From NCBI GenBank assembly GCA_038321615.1, contig JBBQFC010000076.1, positions 1-13,392 on the forward strand: 13,392 bases of DNA, read 5' to 3'. The notes below the pieces were generated by a model. The model was not told where the DNA came from and made no database searches. It was given only the letters and a program-made list of their open reading frames with translations. Shown here piece by piece: positions 1 to 6,315 of the stretch. Positions within the stretch are counted from its first letter, which is position 1. Each line of letters opens with the position of its first letter. Source of the stretch: JBBQFC01 sp038321615 (GTDB lineage: Bacteria; Bacteroidota; Bacteroidia; Flavobacteriales_D; Cryomorphaceae). The position numbers were made by a program, and so were the translations under genes.

Positions 1-96
1 CAAAACTCATATAGGCGGCATCACCTTGAAAAAATTTCTTGCTGACACGAACGGAACCGCTCCGAACGAATAGCTTGGCTACAGCTATCAGCAGTG

Positions 97-179
97 GCCG
101 TTGCAAAACTTCCCCAAAACCCGATTTTTCGTCACTTTAAGTCCAACTTGCACCCAAATTTCATCAATTTGCCCGCACC
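97..179. repeat. 83-base diverged direct repeat, copy 1
   Basis: This stretch aligns without gaps to 1588-1670, with 14 mismatches in 83 positions by my count (about 83% identity). The best conserved part begins ACTTCCCCAAAAC. On the minus strand both copies read in one matching frame with similar peptides (IDEIWVQVGLKV here, IDENWVKVGLKV in copy 2), each soon followed by a stop. They may therefore be relics of the end of the same duplicated gene or of a dispersed element. The two copies bracket the group II intron relic and the short-chain dehydrogenase gene. Confidence 0.75.
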
Positions 180-382
180 AGATTAAATTCGCGGTTCTGC
201 CACCGCAAATTCCACAGTGCTTTTGCAGGGCTTAACAGTGATTTAAGAGACATTTTAAGGATATTTTGAAGTGTATTCAATGGAATATTGAGCTCCATCA
301 CTTTGACAGCTGATTTTTGGCTGGTCTATTTCAGGTATTTTTGAGGCCTGTGCTGAGCATAGCTGATGCGCTGATCTGTTAA

Positions 383-550
383 GGCTGCCATGAGAATATG
401 TTTGGTGGCCTGGTCTATTCCGCGGCTGTGCACCCTGCGCATATTTGTAAAACTGATCAGTGGAACCAGCACCGGTCTGTTCGCCGGCTCAAAAGGCAGT
501 ACAAGCAGAACTCCGGTTTATCTGTCTATTGGAGATTGGTACAACCTTAG
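383..550 (+). pseudogene. Possible C-terminal remnant of a group II intron maturase
   Basis: A frame open from the stop at 380-382 to the TAG at 548-550 encodes about 55 residues and has no good start codon. Its last part, RSVRRLKRQYKQ followed by SGLSVYWRLVQP, resembles in composition and pattern the basic C-terminal tail of bacterial intron-encoded reverse transcriptase/maturases, where a K/R-rich helix precedes a short segment ending in a hydrophobic residue, W and a basic patch. It stops 54 bases before domain V, which is where such an ORF ends in these introns. No reverse transcriptase motif such as YADD lies upstream, so at most the tail survives. The assignment rests mainly on position and could be chance. 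Confidence 0.35.
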
Positions 551-603
551 CTATATTTAACAGCGATTTGCAAACATGAAGAGCCCCCGATGTGAATTGG
601 GGT

Positions 604-677
604 AAGCTTTGTGATGGGAGACTATCACGCACGGTTCTGTGGGAAGGCAGGGGTGAAATTCCCCGGCCTGACCCGAT
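604..677 (+). ncRNA. Group II intron 3' end (domains V and VI)
   Basis: Domain V is the 34-nt hairpin 604-637. It has the AGC triad at 605-607, a GAGA (GNRA) tetraloop at 618-621, a CG bulge at 628-629 and the conserved 3' strand ACGGTTC. A three-base linker leads to domain VI (641-674): GGG pairs with CCC, AGGC with GCCT and GGGG with CCCC around a TGAAATT loop, leaving A671 bulged as the expected branch point. If the intron ends in the usual AY at 677, A671 is seventh from the end, the normal spacing. A short CCCC/GGGG hairpin at 584-602 may close domain IV. No domain I or intact maturase is visible upstream, so this appears to be a truncated, non-mobile relic. The ribozyme core itself shows little decay, with only a U/C mismatch and an A/C closing pair in the lower stem. 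Confidence 0.85.
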
Positions 678-724
678 TGTGCGACCGCTTAAAAATCGAA
701 AAGTTGAACTAAATAAAACTTGCA

Positions 725-1522
725 ATGACAAATACTAAAGAAAACGTTGTTTGGATAACAGGTGCTTCGTCTGGTATTGGCAAGGCTATGGCCTTTGAGT
801 GGGCAAGATTAGGGTATAAAGTGGTGCTTTCTGCCAGACGTAAAGAATTATTAGAAGAGATTGCACTTGAGATTAGGAATTCGGGCGGAGAAGCATTGGT
901 AGTTCCGGTTGATATTATGGAAGAAAAATCAATAGAAAACGCTGTGCAAAGTATCATAACCACTTGGGGGCGTTTAGATATTGCCGTGGCCAATGCTGGG
1001 TTTGGTGTTTTTGGAAGTATAGATAAGTTGAATGCAAAAGATTGGAACAGGCAATTACAAGGTAATGTCACCGGGTTAGCCTTGACGGTAAAATATACCC
1101 TGCCACATTTGAAGCAATACCAGGGTCGCATTGGTTTAGTGGGCAGTGTGGGAGCTTATCTTCCTAATCCTTATGTCGGAGCCTATGGCGCTTCAAAAGC
1201 TGCTGTACTTTCAATCGGTCTCACATTACAAGCTGAATTAAAGGGTACCGGTGTGAGCTGTACTACTGTACATCCGGGATTTGTTGTGTCGGAGATTGCG
1301 AGAATTGATAATGAAGGCGTTTGGCATCCTGAACGTCCAGATCCACGTCCATCAAATTTAATGTGGCCAACGGATAAAGCTGCGAAAGTTATGGTGAAGG
1401 CCATAATGAAGCGAAGAAGAAATTATGTTTTCACAACCCACGGGAGAGTTTTAGTTTGGTTGCAGCGGTGGTTTCCTGGCTTGGTGAGGACGATTGTTTT
1501 AAAAGGTCCAAAACCAGAATAA
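725..1522 (+). CDS. Short-chain dehydrogenase/reductase (SDR)
   Basis: This 265-residue protein has the length and order of a classical SDR with a Rossmann fold. The cofactor motif GASSGIGK is at residues 13-20, the acidic residue of the adenine pocket is D63, and NAG is at 90-92. The catalytic set is N114, S141, Y154 and K158 (YGASK). Basic residues after strand 2 (ARR, 37-39) suggest NADPH rather than NADH. The substrate is not identifiable. The C-terminal 40 residues are basic and aromatic (WLQRWFPG), which might allow membrane association. No signal peptide is present, so it should be cytoplasmic. The start lies 47 bases after the predicted 3' end of the intron relic, with no evident Shine-Dalgarno sequence, as is usual in this phylum. 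It stands alone, flanked by the two copies of the 83-base repeat, and no terminator hairpin is visible after the stop. Confidence 0.93.
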   Translation: MTNTKENVVWITGASSGIGKAMAFEWARLGYKVVLSARRKELLEEIALEIRNSGGEALVVPVDIMEEKSIENAVQSIITTWGRLDIAVANAGFGVFGSIDKLNAKDWNRQLQGNVTGLALTVKYTLPHLKQYQGRIGLVGSVGAYLPNPYVGAYGASKAAVLSIGLTLQAELKGTGVSCTTVHPGFVVSEIARIDNEGVWHPERPDPRPSNLMWPTDKAAKVMVKAIMKRRRNYVFTTHGRVLVWLQRWFPGLVRTIVLKGPKPE

Positions 1523-1587
1523 AAAAAGATAGGACGTAATCTCACCGTAACCAATGAAAACGGAAAACCGAATCTCTAACGGCACCC

Positions 1588-1670
1588 GCCGATGTAAGAC
1601 TTCCCCAAAACTCGATTTTGTTTCACTTTAAGCCCAACCTTCACCCAATTTTCATCTATTTACCCGAACC
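1588..1670. repeat. 83-base diverged direct repeat, copy 2
   Basis: This is the partner of 97-179, in the same orientation and about 1.49 kb away, with about 83% gap-free identity. Alignment is lost beyond the GAACC at the right edge and upstream of the GCCG at the left edge. The minus-strand frame reads IDENWVKVGLKV and stops soon after the repeat, parallel to copy 1. No terminal inverted repeats or target-site duplications are obvious, so it does not look like a recent insertion sequence end. Confidence 0.75.
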
Positions 1671-2069
1671 GTTGGTAATCAGCTATTCTCTAACCTACCC
1701 CAAAAGCTGGTCAGTTTAAGAATCAATTAACTTTAATTATCGCATGAAAAAAACAAATGTATCTCTAATTAAATAGTGGGCGACCCCTGATGCGCTGGTC
1801 TTCATTTGGAAAGAAGTGCCTGGAATGGAAGGAGCTCTTGCATTCTTCGTCTCACTTTAGTCCGCTTCGACTCTGCGCGCGGCAACTATCGCTCTGCAAT
1901 CGAAGCTCAGCGACAAGCGGTCGATACTGGCATCTTCGAAAGAGAATTAGAAAAGAAAGGAAGTGAATTGAGTCATTTAGGTTGAACTGGATATTTCGGA
2001 ATGAAATTTCCGCTCAATTAGATGGACAAAATTGCGCCGGATGCTGGTTGCGTTGCGCATGGAAGAAAA
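1671..2069. other. Gene-poor, decayed-looking stretch
   Basis: I find no supportable gene here. At 1744-1776 there is a ten-codon start-to-stop frame (MKKTNVSLIK) that resembles the beginning of a signal peptide. After the TAG the same frame stays open to 1860, so it could be the stub of a broken gene. A second frame is open from about 1788 to 1985, ending near ELEKKGSELSHLG, but has no start codon and no recognisable domain. The segment 1838-1910 partly resembles 2875-2930. Confidence 0.4.
1838..1910. repeat. Degenerate GC-rich repeat, copy A
   Basis: TTGCAT, CTTCG, CTC and then an ACTA-CGCTC-GC-A-CG-AGCTC pattern recur in the same order at 2875-2930, where the middle spacer is 16 bases shorter. 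It contains CTTCGACTC and CGAAGCTCAG, the kind of CTTCGACT/CTCAG modules often seen in dispersed intergenic repeats of Bacteroidota. The similarity is interrupted, so this is a weak call. Confidence 0.4.
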
Positions 2070-2111
2070 AAAAACCGTGCGAATCCTAAATTACAGGAGC
2101 CGCACGGTTAA
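2070..2111 (-). terminator. Rho-independent terminator of the FAS1 gene
   Basis: Read on the minus strand, a perfect 9-base arm AACCGTGCG pairs with CGCACGGTT across a loop of about 20 bases and runs straight into a T tract of eight or nine. It begins about ten bases after the FAS1 stop codon. Confidence 0.9.
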
Positions 2112-2118
2112 TCATTAT

Positions 2119-2526
2119 TTACTTAGGCATTATCACTGAGTCAATGACGTGGATAACCCCGTTTGAAGCTTCAAGATCGGCTGTTACTACGGTAGCTGTG
2201 TCAATGTGCACACCATCTTTTATTGTAACTGTTATCTCTTGACCATTAACGGTTGCGGCCTTTTGGCCATTCGATAAGTCTTTTGACATTACTTTACCTG
2301 ACACTACGTGGTAGGTAAGAATACCAGCAAGTTTTTCCTTGTTCTCTGGTTTTAAAAGTTCTTCCACTGTACCGGCAGGTAATTTTGCAAATGCTTCGTT
2401 TGTCGGAGCAAATACTGTGAAAGGACCATTTCCGCTAAGAGTTTCGGCTAATCCAGCGGCCACAACGGCAGCTACGAGTGTACTGAAATCTTTGTTACCG
2501 GATGCAATTTCTACTATGTTTTCCAT
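2119..2526 (-). CDS. Fasciclin (FAS1) domain protein, no export signal
   Basis: This 135-residue protein is a single FAS1 domain. The H1-type motif TVFAPTNEAF is at residues 37-46, the conserved YH pair at 72-73 (ILTYHVVSGK), and the H2-type motif NGVIHVIDSVIMP at the C-terminus. Secreted bacterial FAS1 proteins usually carry a signal peptide or lipobox. Here the protein begins MENIVEIASGNKDF, directly in the first helix of the domain. An in-frame TAA at 2548-2550, eight codons upstream, excludes a longer form starting further up. The protein is therefore predicted to be cytoplasmic unless exported by another route. FAS1 domains in general mediate adhesion or bind partner proteins and polymers; the role here is unknown. 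It is a single-gene unit with its own terminator, and no Shine-Dalgarno sequence is evident. Confidence 0.93.
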   Translation of the reverse strand: MENIVEIASGNKDFSTLVAAVVAAGLAETLSGNGPFTVFAPTNEAFAKLPAGTVEELLKPENKEKLAGILTYHVVSGKVMSKDLSNGQKAATVNGQEITVTIKDGVHIDTATVVTADLEASNGVIHVIDSVIMPK

Positions 2527-3186
2527 TTGATATTGTTTTGATATACATTATGAACGTGGTGGTTCACGTAATGTTTAAATAAATTGGGTCTGGGATACCG
2601 CGATTAGAAAAAGCTCCCTGGGAAGGTTTGGATGCGGAAATGTCGCGGATTAATACTAATTGAAGCGGGCATCAAATTAACATCATACGCTCCAGTATTT
2701 AATCCATTCATTGGTTCTGCAACTGAGTCATTGGCTCAGACCAAGCCTGAAAGTGTAGGCTGGAAAAAATGCAAATGGAGTTGAAACAATTCGGAAATAT
2801 GCTGAACTGTTAGAAAAAATTTGCTTCAACGGCCGATCCACGAAGTGGACAGAAAAGCCCGTAAAAAAGTGCATTTGCATCCTTCGGCTCGTTTCTGCCT
2901 CGCGACTACCGCTCGGCGAACGTAGCTCCGTAAAGGTTCCTATTGAACCGCTTCCTGATATCGAGCTATTTGCTCTTCTGCTCATTTTCAAAGCGTTCGT
3001 TCTTTCCTTTCCTTAGTGGTGATGTTGGAACGACCTAATTTGGACAGGTCAAACCCCAGGTACCCGATAATCAGTTAAAAAGGTAATGTGATGTAGTAAA
3101 GATGTACCCCCGGGAAACGTTTGATGTGGCGGATTAATCGGTGCGAAGGCGTACTTTGCAAGCTCACAATCACTTAATTCAATCTC
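2527..3186. other. 660-base stretch without a supportable gene
   Basis: It must contain the promoters of the FAS1 gene (minus) and the T9SS-cargo gene (plus), but I see no clean TAnnTTTG element for either. A short palindrome, TGAAC with GTTCA six bases apart, lies at 2551-2566, about 25 bases ahead of the FAS1 start. A weak hairpin lies at 2711-2744 (TTGGT pairing with ACCAA, plus CTG with CAG). An 87-codon open frame on the minus strand at 2728-2991 has no recognisable domain and a Ser/Arg-rich composition typical of a chance frame. Confidence 0.5.
2875..2930. repeat. Degenerate GC-rich repeat, copy B
   Basis: This is the shorter counterpart of 1838-1910. It opens with TTGCATCCTTCGGCTC and ends with GCGACTACCGCTCGGCGAAC and AGCTCCG, matching the outer blocks of copy A with a shorter centre. 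No mobility gene is associated with it. Confidence 0.4.
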
Positions 3187-4548
3187 ATGAAAAAATTTGT
3201 CATTCTATTTTTAATGTCTTCGGCGCAGTGGGTCTTTGGGCAAAATGCACCCATAAATTTTGAGCCCGGTGGCATCGGTGCCACATGGACCTGGGCCACC
3301 TTCGAGGCGCCAGCCGGAGAGAGCAATCCTACCTTTAGCATCGCGCCCAATATTTTGGTTGACGCTAACAATCCTTCTGCAACTGTTGCCAAAATGGAAA
3401 TAGCCTATGCTACAAATGCTTCGTGGGGCAGCGCGGGCTGCGAATCGATGCACAATGCAGATCTTGGTGCTTTCTCTTTTACGACAGAAAACAGCTCGGT
3501 GAGCCTTCAATTTTACCAGGAAGGATTTGCCGCCCCGGTAGCTTTAAAATTTGCGACTTCCTTTGGTGCAGCCTTTCCAGAAGTAATCGTTCAAAACACA
3601 ATTGCCAATGCTTGGGTCACTGCGGTATTCGACCTATCGCAATGGATCGGTAACCCGCTTGGCGGCCAGCCCGATCAAATCATCTTCTTCCCAAGTTATG
3701 GCCCGAGGGAAACGGGTCACACGGTTTATTTTGATAATGTGGTTTTTGGACCGGCTGCACCCGGACCACAGGATCCGCTAACCCCCGCTCCAAATCCAAT
3801 TATTGACGAAGACTTGGTGCTGTCGGTGTATAGCGATTTTTACACAAGCAACACGGTTTCCGCTTATAATTTCAACGCTTTTCAAGGCTCGGGTGCGGTG
3901 TCGCAAATACAAATCCAAGGCAACAATACAGGGAAAATTCAAGGCTTAAGTTTCTACGGTGCCGATTGGGCAAATGCAAACATTAATGAGTTTGATTCGC
4001 TACACTTTGATTATTGGGCAAGGAATTCGGCAGGTTTCGCTTTTTTTGTAATTAATGCTTCGAATGGCATACCGGGTGGCTCGCCAGCGGAACCGCGCTA
4101 TTCCATATTGGCAAACGGTGGCGATGAAGCGCTTGTGCAGGAAGAATGGGTGCGTGTGTCGATTCCGTTGCAGCATTACCTTGATTTCCCAACCCCCGGG
4201 TTTACTTATACCTTAAATGCGGTGAACCAATATAAATTCGAAGGAAATGGAGATGTATTTTTTGACAATATCTTCTTTTCAAAAGAAGGATCAGTGGGTG
4301 TGAATGAATTATCGGAGTCCACCTTCCGAACGTATCCAAATCCGTCGAATGAAGCTTGGACAGTTGCCGCTGAAGGGTCAATTATCCTTTGGGTTACTTT
4401 GTACGATGTATTGGGAAAACAAGTAGCTTCCTTTTCGCCGCAAACCACCCAAGCCCGAATAGACGGCGCTGCGCTTAATGCCGGTATTTATTTCGCCCGC
4501 GTGAGCACATCCGAAGGAATCGGAACCATCAAGCTTATTAAGGAGTAA
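3187..4548 (+). CDS. T9SS-exported two-module protein with C-terminal sorting domain
   Basis: This is a 453-residue secreted protein. Residues 1-19 form a Sec signal peptide (KKF, a hydrophobic core, then VFGQ). Two modules of about 165 residues follow, at roughly 20-188 and 205-365. Both end in the same beta-strand signature (VYFDNVVF near 181, VFFDNIFF near 357), which is common at the end of galactose-binding-like or carbohydrate-binding jelly-roll domains in Bacteroidota. The second begins LVLSVYSDFYTSN, like modules attached to glycan-active enzymes. A proline-rich linker (190-205) joins them. Residues 372-453 are a type A sorting domain: TYPNPS, VTLYDVLGKQV, LNAGIYFARV, and a final basic KLIKE. 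It should cross the outer membrane by T9SS and be anchored or released. No catalytic domain is present, so glycan binding is an inference from fold signatures. It is a single-gene unit. Confidence 0.9.
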   Translation: MKKFVILFLMSSAQWVFGQNAPINFEPGGIGATWTWATFEAPAGESNPTFSIAPNILVDANNPSATVAKMEIAYATNASWGSAGCESMHNADLGAFSFTTENSSVSLQFYQEGFAAPVALKFATSFGAAFPEVIVQNTIANAWVTAVFDLSQWIGNPLGGQPDQIIFFPSYGPRETGHTVYFDNVVFGPAAPGPQDPLTPAPNPIIDEDLVLSVYSDFYTSNTVSAYNFNAFQGSGAVSQIQIQGNNTGKIQGLSFYGADWANANINEFDSLHFDYWARNSAGFAFFVINASNGIPGGSPAEPRYSILANGGDEALVQEEWVRVSIPLQHYLDFPTPGFTYTLNAVNQYKFEGNGDVFFDNIFFSKEGSVGVNELSESTFRTYPNPSNEAWTVAAEGSIILWVTLYDVLGKQVASFSPQTTQARIDGAALNAGIYFARVSTSEGIGTIKLIKE

Positions 4549-4584
4549 TTCCACATATACGTTTGCAGAAGACTGCATACGGAG

Positions 4585-4615
4585 GCGCAACCCACACAAG
4601 GGTTGCGCTTTTTTT
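4585..4615 (+). terminator. Rho-independent terminator of the T9SS-cargo gene
   Basis: A perfect 9-bp stem (GCGCAACCC with GGGTTGCGC) around a six-base loop is followed by seven T, 37 bases after the stop codon. In the minus direction the stem has no trailing T tract, so it serves the plus-strand gene. Confidence 0.93.
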
Positions 4616-4642
4616 GGTTGTAATAAATTCGGAATTGAATGC

Positions 4643-4701
4643 TCGAATAATTGGAAATAGCACATTAATATGCCGCTCGTCTACAGTGCCCAATTATTCG
4701 A
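4643..4701. repeat. 12-bp perfect inverted repeat between convergent genes
   Basis: TCGAATAATTGG (4643-4654) and CCAATTATTCGA (4690-4701) are exact reverse complements 35 bases apart. The spacer holds a near-palindrome at 4660-4673 (GCACATTAATATGC, 12 of 14 symmetric). The structure lies between the T9SS-cargo terminator and the end of asnS. There is no T tract on either side, so it is not a classical terminator, though it could protect or end the asnS transcript. Confidence 0.7.
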
Positions 4702-4741
4702 ATTGCAGTAACAGGATTGCCGGTTTTTCGAGAAGCTTCCG

Positions 4742-6172
4742 CTAAAACTCACACTGCAGTGGAGCCCTTGGGAAGGGAATGACGTCGCGGATATTGCTCA
4801 TGCCGGTTACAAACATTACGAGACGCTCGAAACCGAGGCCAAAGCCGGCGTGCTCGCAAGTGCCAAATTTTCGGGTTTCGAGGTACCACCACACATGCTC
4901 TTCGGCGATTCCCATTTCGGCGCAGCGACGCTTGAGTACATCGAGTCGCTCTTCGCGCTGCGAGCCGCCCGTGATCTCGCCCACCCCTGGGAAGAGCACG
5001 TCCATGGCGGCAACGGTTTTTTGATCGTCATTAAGCCGCATATAGAAGGCTTTGAAACTGGCGGGATAATCAGTAAGAATCACCGGCTTTTTAAAGTGCT
5101 GCTCCACGAGCCAGCGCTCATGTTCGCTTTGGAGATCGGTGCCCCAAGCCACAGGATATTTGAATTTTTTCTTCTTGTACGGCGTCGATTGCTCAAGCAA
5201 TTCAATGGCTTCGGTGTAAGTGAGCCGCTCAAACGTATTTTTGGAAACGAATTCCAAACGCTCAATCAAGGGCAATTCTTTGCGCTCGTTTTGCGGTTTA
5301 CCAGCTTCTTCCGTTGCTTCCCGATCGGCTAGAAAAGCCAAATCATCGGCGCAATGCTCCAAGGCATATTTTACAAGGTATTGGAGGAAATCTTCCACCA
5401 AATCCATGTTGTCGGTCAAATTGGAAAAAGCCACTTCAGGCTCGATCATCCAAAACTCGGCCAGGTGGCGCGAAGTATTTGAATTTTCGGCCCGGAAGGT
5501 CGGGCCGAACGTGTAAACGCGCCGCAGTGCAAGGGCGGCGAGTTCAGCTTCGAGCTGTCCGGAAACGGTGAGGTTGGCTTCTTTGCCAAAAAAGTCTTTG
5601 GTTGTATCGACTTCACCTTGCTCGTTGAGCGGAATTTTCTTCAGATTGAGCGTGGTGACCCGAAACATTTCGCCGGCTCCTTCTGCATCGGACCCGGTGA
5701 TAATTGGGCTGTGAATGTTAAAGAAACCACGGTCGTTAAAATACTTGTGAATGGCGAAACTCAGCGCATGTCGCACGCGAAATACAGCGCTGAAGGTATT
5801 GGTGCGAACGCGCAAATGCGCCTTCTCACGGAGAAATTCAAGGCTGTGCTTCTTGGGCTGCAGCGGATATTCTTCCGGGTTGGAGTCGCCGTGAATAATA
5901 ATGTCGCTGACTTGTATTTCCACCATTTGGCCTTTTCCTTCAGAAGGCACCAACAATCCCTTCAGCGTAAGCGCGGCACCCGTGGTGATTCGCTTCAAGA
6001 TAGCTTCGGCAAAATGCTCGAAATCGACCACACCCTGAATGTTCTGAATGGTAGTGCCATCGTTGAGTGCTATAAATCGGTTGCTGCGGAAGGTGCGCAC
6101 CCACCCCGATATTTCAACGGTTTGTGAAGTGGGTTTTGTGGCGAGCAAGTCTTTTACGGTGGCTGTTTTCAT
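4742..6172 (-). CDS. asnS: Asparaginyl-tRNA synthetase
   Basis: This 476-residue class IIb aminoacyl-tRNA synthetase charges tRNA-Asn with asparagine in the cytoplasm. The N-terminal OB-fold anticodon-binding domain covers about residues 15-100 (VEISGWVRTFRSNRFIALND). The catalytic core carries motif 1 around 132-160 (ending in SPIITGSD), motif 2 around 225-246 (FRAENSNTSRHLAEFWMIE) and motif 3 near 443-469 (GFGLGFERLVMFVTGM, then IRDVIPFPR). The SNTSRHLAEFWM signature, together with the IRDVIPFPR ending, separates AsnRS from AspRS. The length matches bacterial AsnRS and no key residue is missing. The start gives the expected N-terminus and is followed directly by the OB-fold. It is divergent from the efflux operon, with 143 bases between the start codons, and convergent with the T9SS-cargo gene. 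The presence of AsnRS implies direct charging rather than sole reliance on the GatCAB amidation route. Confidence 0.98.
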   Translation of the reverse strand: MKTATVKDLLATKPTSQTVEISGWVRTFRSNRFIALNDGTTIQNIQGVVDFEHFAEAILKRITTGAALTLKGLLVPSEGKGQMVEIQVSDIIIHGDSNPEEYPLQPKKHSLEFLREKAHLRVRTNTFSAVFRVRHALSFAIHKYFNDRGFFNIHSPIITGSDAEGAGEMFRVTTLNLKKIPLNEQGEVDTTKDFFGKEANLTVSGQLEAELAALALRRVYTFGPTFRAENSNTSRHLAEFWMIEPEVAFSNLTDNMDLVEDFLQYLVKYALEHCADDLAFLADREATEEAGKPQNERKELPLIERLEFVSKNTFERLTYTEAIELLEQSTPYKKKKFKYPVAWGTDLQSEHERWLVEQHFKKPVILTDYPASFKAFYMRLNDDQKTVAAMDVLFPGVGEITGGSQREERLDVLKRRCAEMGIAEEHVWWYLETRKFGTCEHAGFGLGFERLVMFVTGMSNIRDVIPFPRAPLQCEF

Positions 6173-6192
6173 AGCATTTTCTATTGCGAGTG

Positions 6193-6200
6193 CAAAGGAA
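6193..6200 (-). promoter_or_regulatory. Candidate -7 element for asnS
   Basis: On the minus strand this reads TTCCTTTG, seven of eight matches to the Bacteroidota -7 consensus TAnnTTTG. It sits about 20 bases ahead of the asnS start, which would give a leader of roughly 15 bases. No clear -33 element is visible. Confidence 0.3.
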
Positions 6201-6210
6201 ATAAATTTCC
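6197..6210. promoter_or_regulatory. Perfect palindrome, possible TetR operator
   Basis: GGAAAT and ATTTCC form a perfect inverted repeat separated by two A. A second imperfectly spaced pair, GGAAAC (6254-6259) and GTTTCC (6277-6282), lies between this site and the TetR gene start. TetR-family repressors bind palindromes in such divergent intergenic regions. This one overlaps the candidate asnS -7 element and is about 100 bases from the regulator's own start, so the inner pair may be the better operator for the pump operon. Confidence 0.35.
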
Positions 6211-6299
6211 GAAGTGAAGCCAGCCTTACCTAAATGTAAACATTAGACACGTTGGAAACAAAAACTATTTAAAAACGTTTCCGTTGTATAAAAAAGGAT

Positions 6300-6307
6300 T
6301 ACTTTTG
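6300..6307 (+). promoter_or_regulatory. -7 promoter element of the efflux operon
   Basis: TACTTTTG matches the Bacteroidota -7 consensus TAnnTTTG in every defined position. The -33 region is unclear: TTTC at 6278-6281 and TTG at 6284-6286 are only partial candidates. Transcription would begin around 6312-6315, right at the ATG at 6316, giving a leaderless or nearly leaderless message. Confidence 0.55.
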
Positions 6308-6315
6308 TGCCCACA

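Noticed and set aside
2..73. Open frame from the left edge to a TAG at 71-73, and overlapping open frames on the opposite strand
   Set aside because: Too short, both strands are open, and no domain is recognisable; the edge of a gene cannot be told from chance.
1744..1860. MKKTNVSLIK frame continuing after a TAG to a second stop
   Set aside because: Possibly the stub of a broken gene, but without a recognisable family or a promoter there is not enough to call a pseudogene.
1788..1985. Open frame of about 65 codons ending in ELEKKGSELSHLG
   Set aside because: No start codon, no domain recognised, and it overlaps a degenerate repeat.
2711..2744. Hairpin TTGGT...ACCAA as a terminator or riboswitch piece
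   Set aside because: Short arms with a bulge, no T tract and no adjacent gene end.
2728..2991. 87-codon minus-strand frame beginning MKMSRRANSS
   Set aside because: Low-complexity Ser/Arg start, no recognisable domain or supporting start signal, and it overlaps the degenerate repeat copy B.
4850..6127. Several long plus-strand open frames opposite asnS
   Set aside because: They are antisense shadows of a strongly conserved housekeeping gene with biased codon use.
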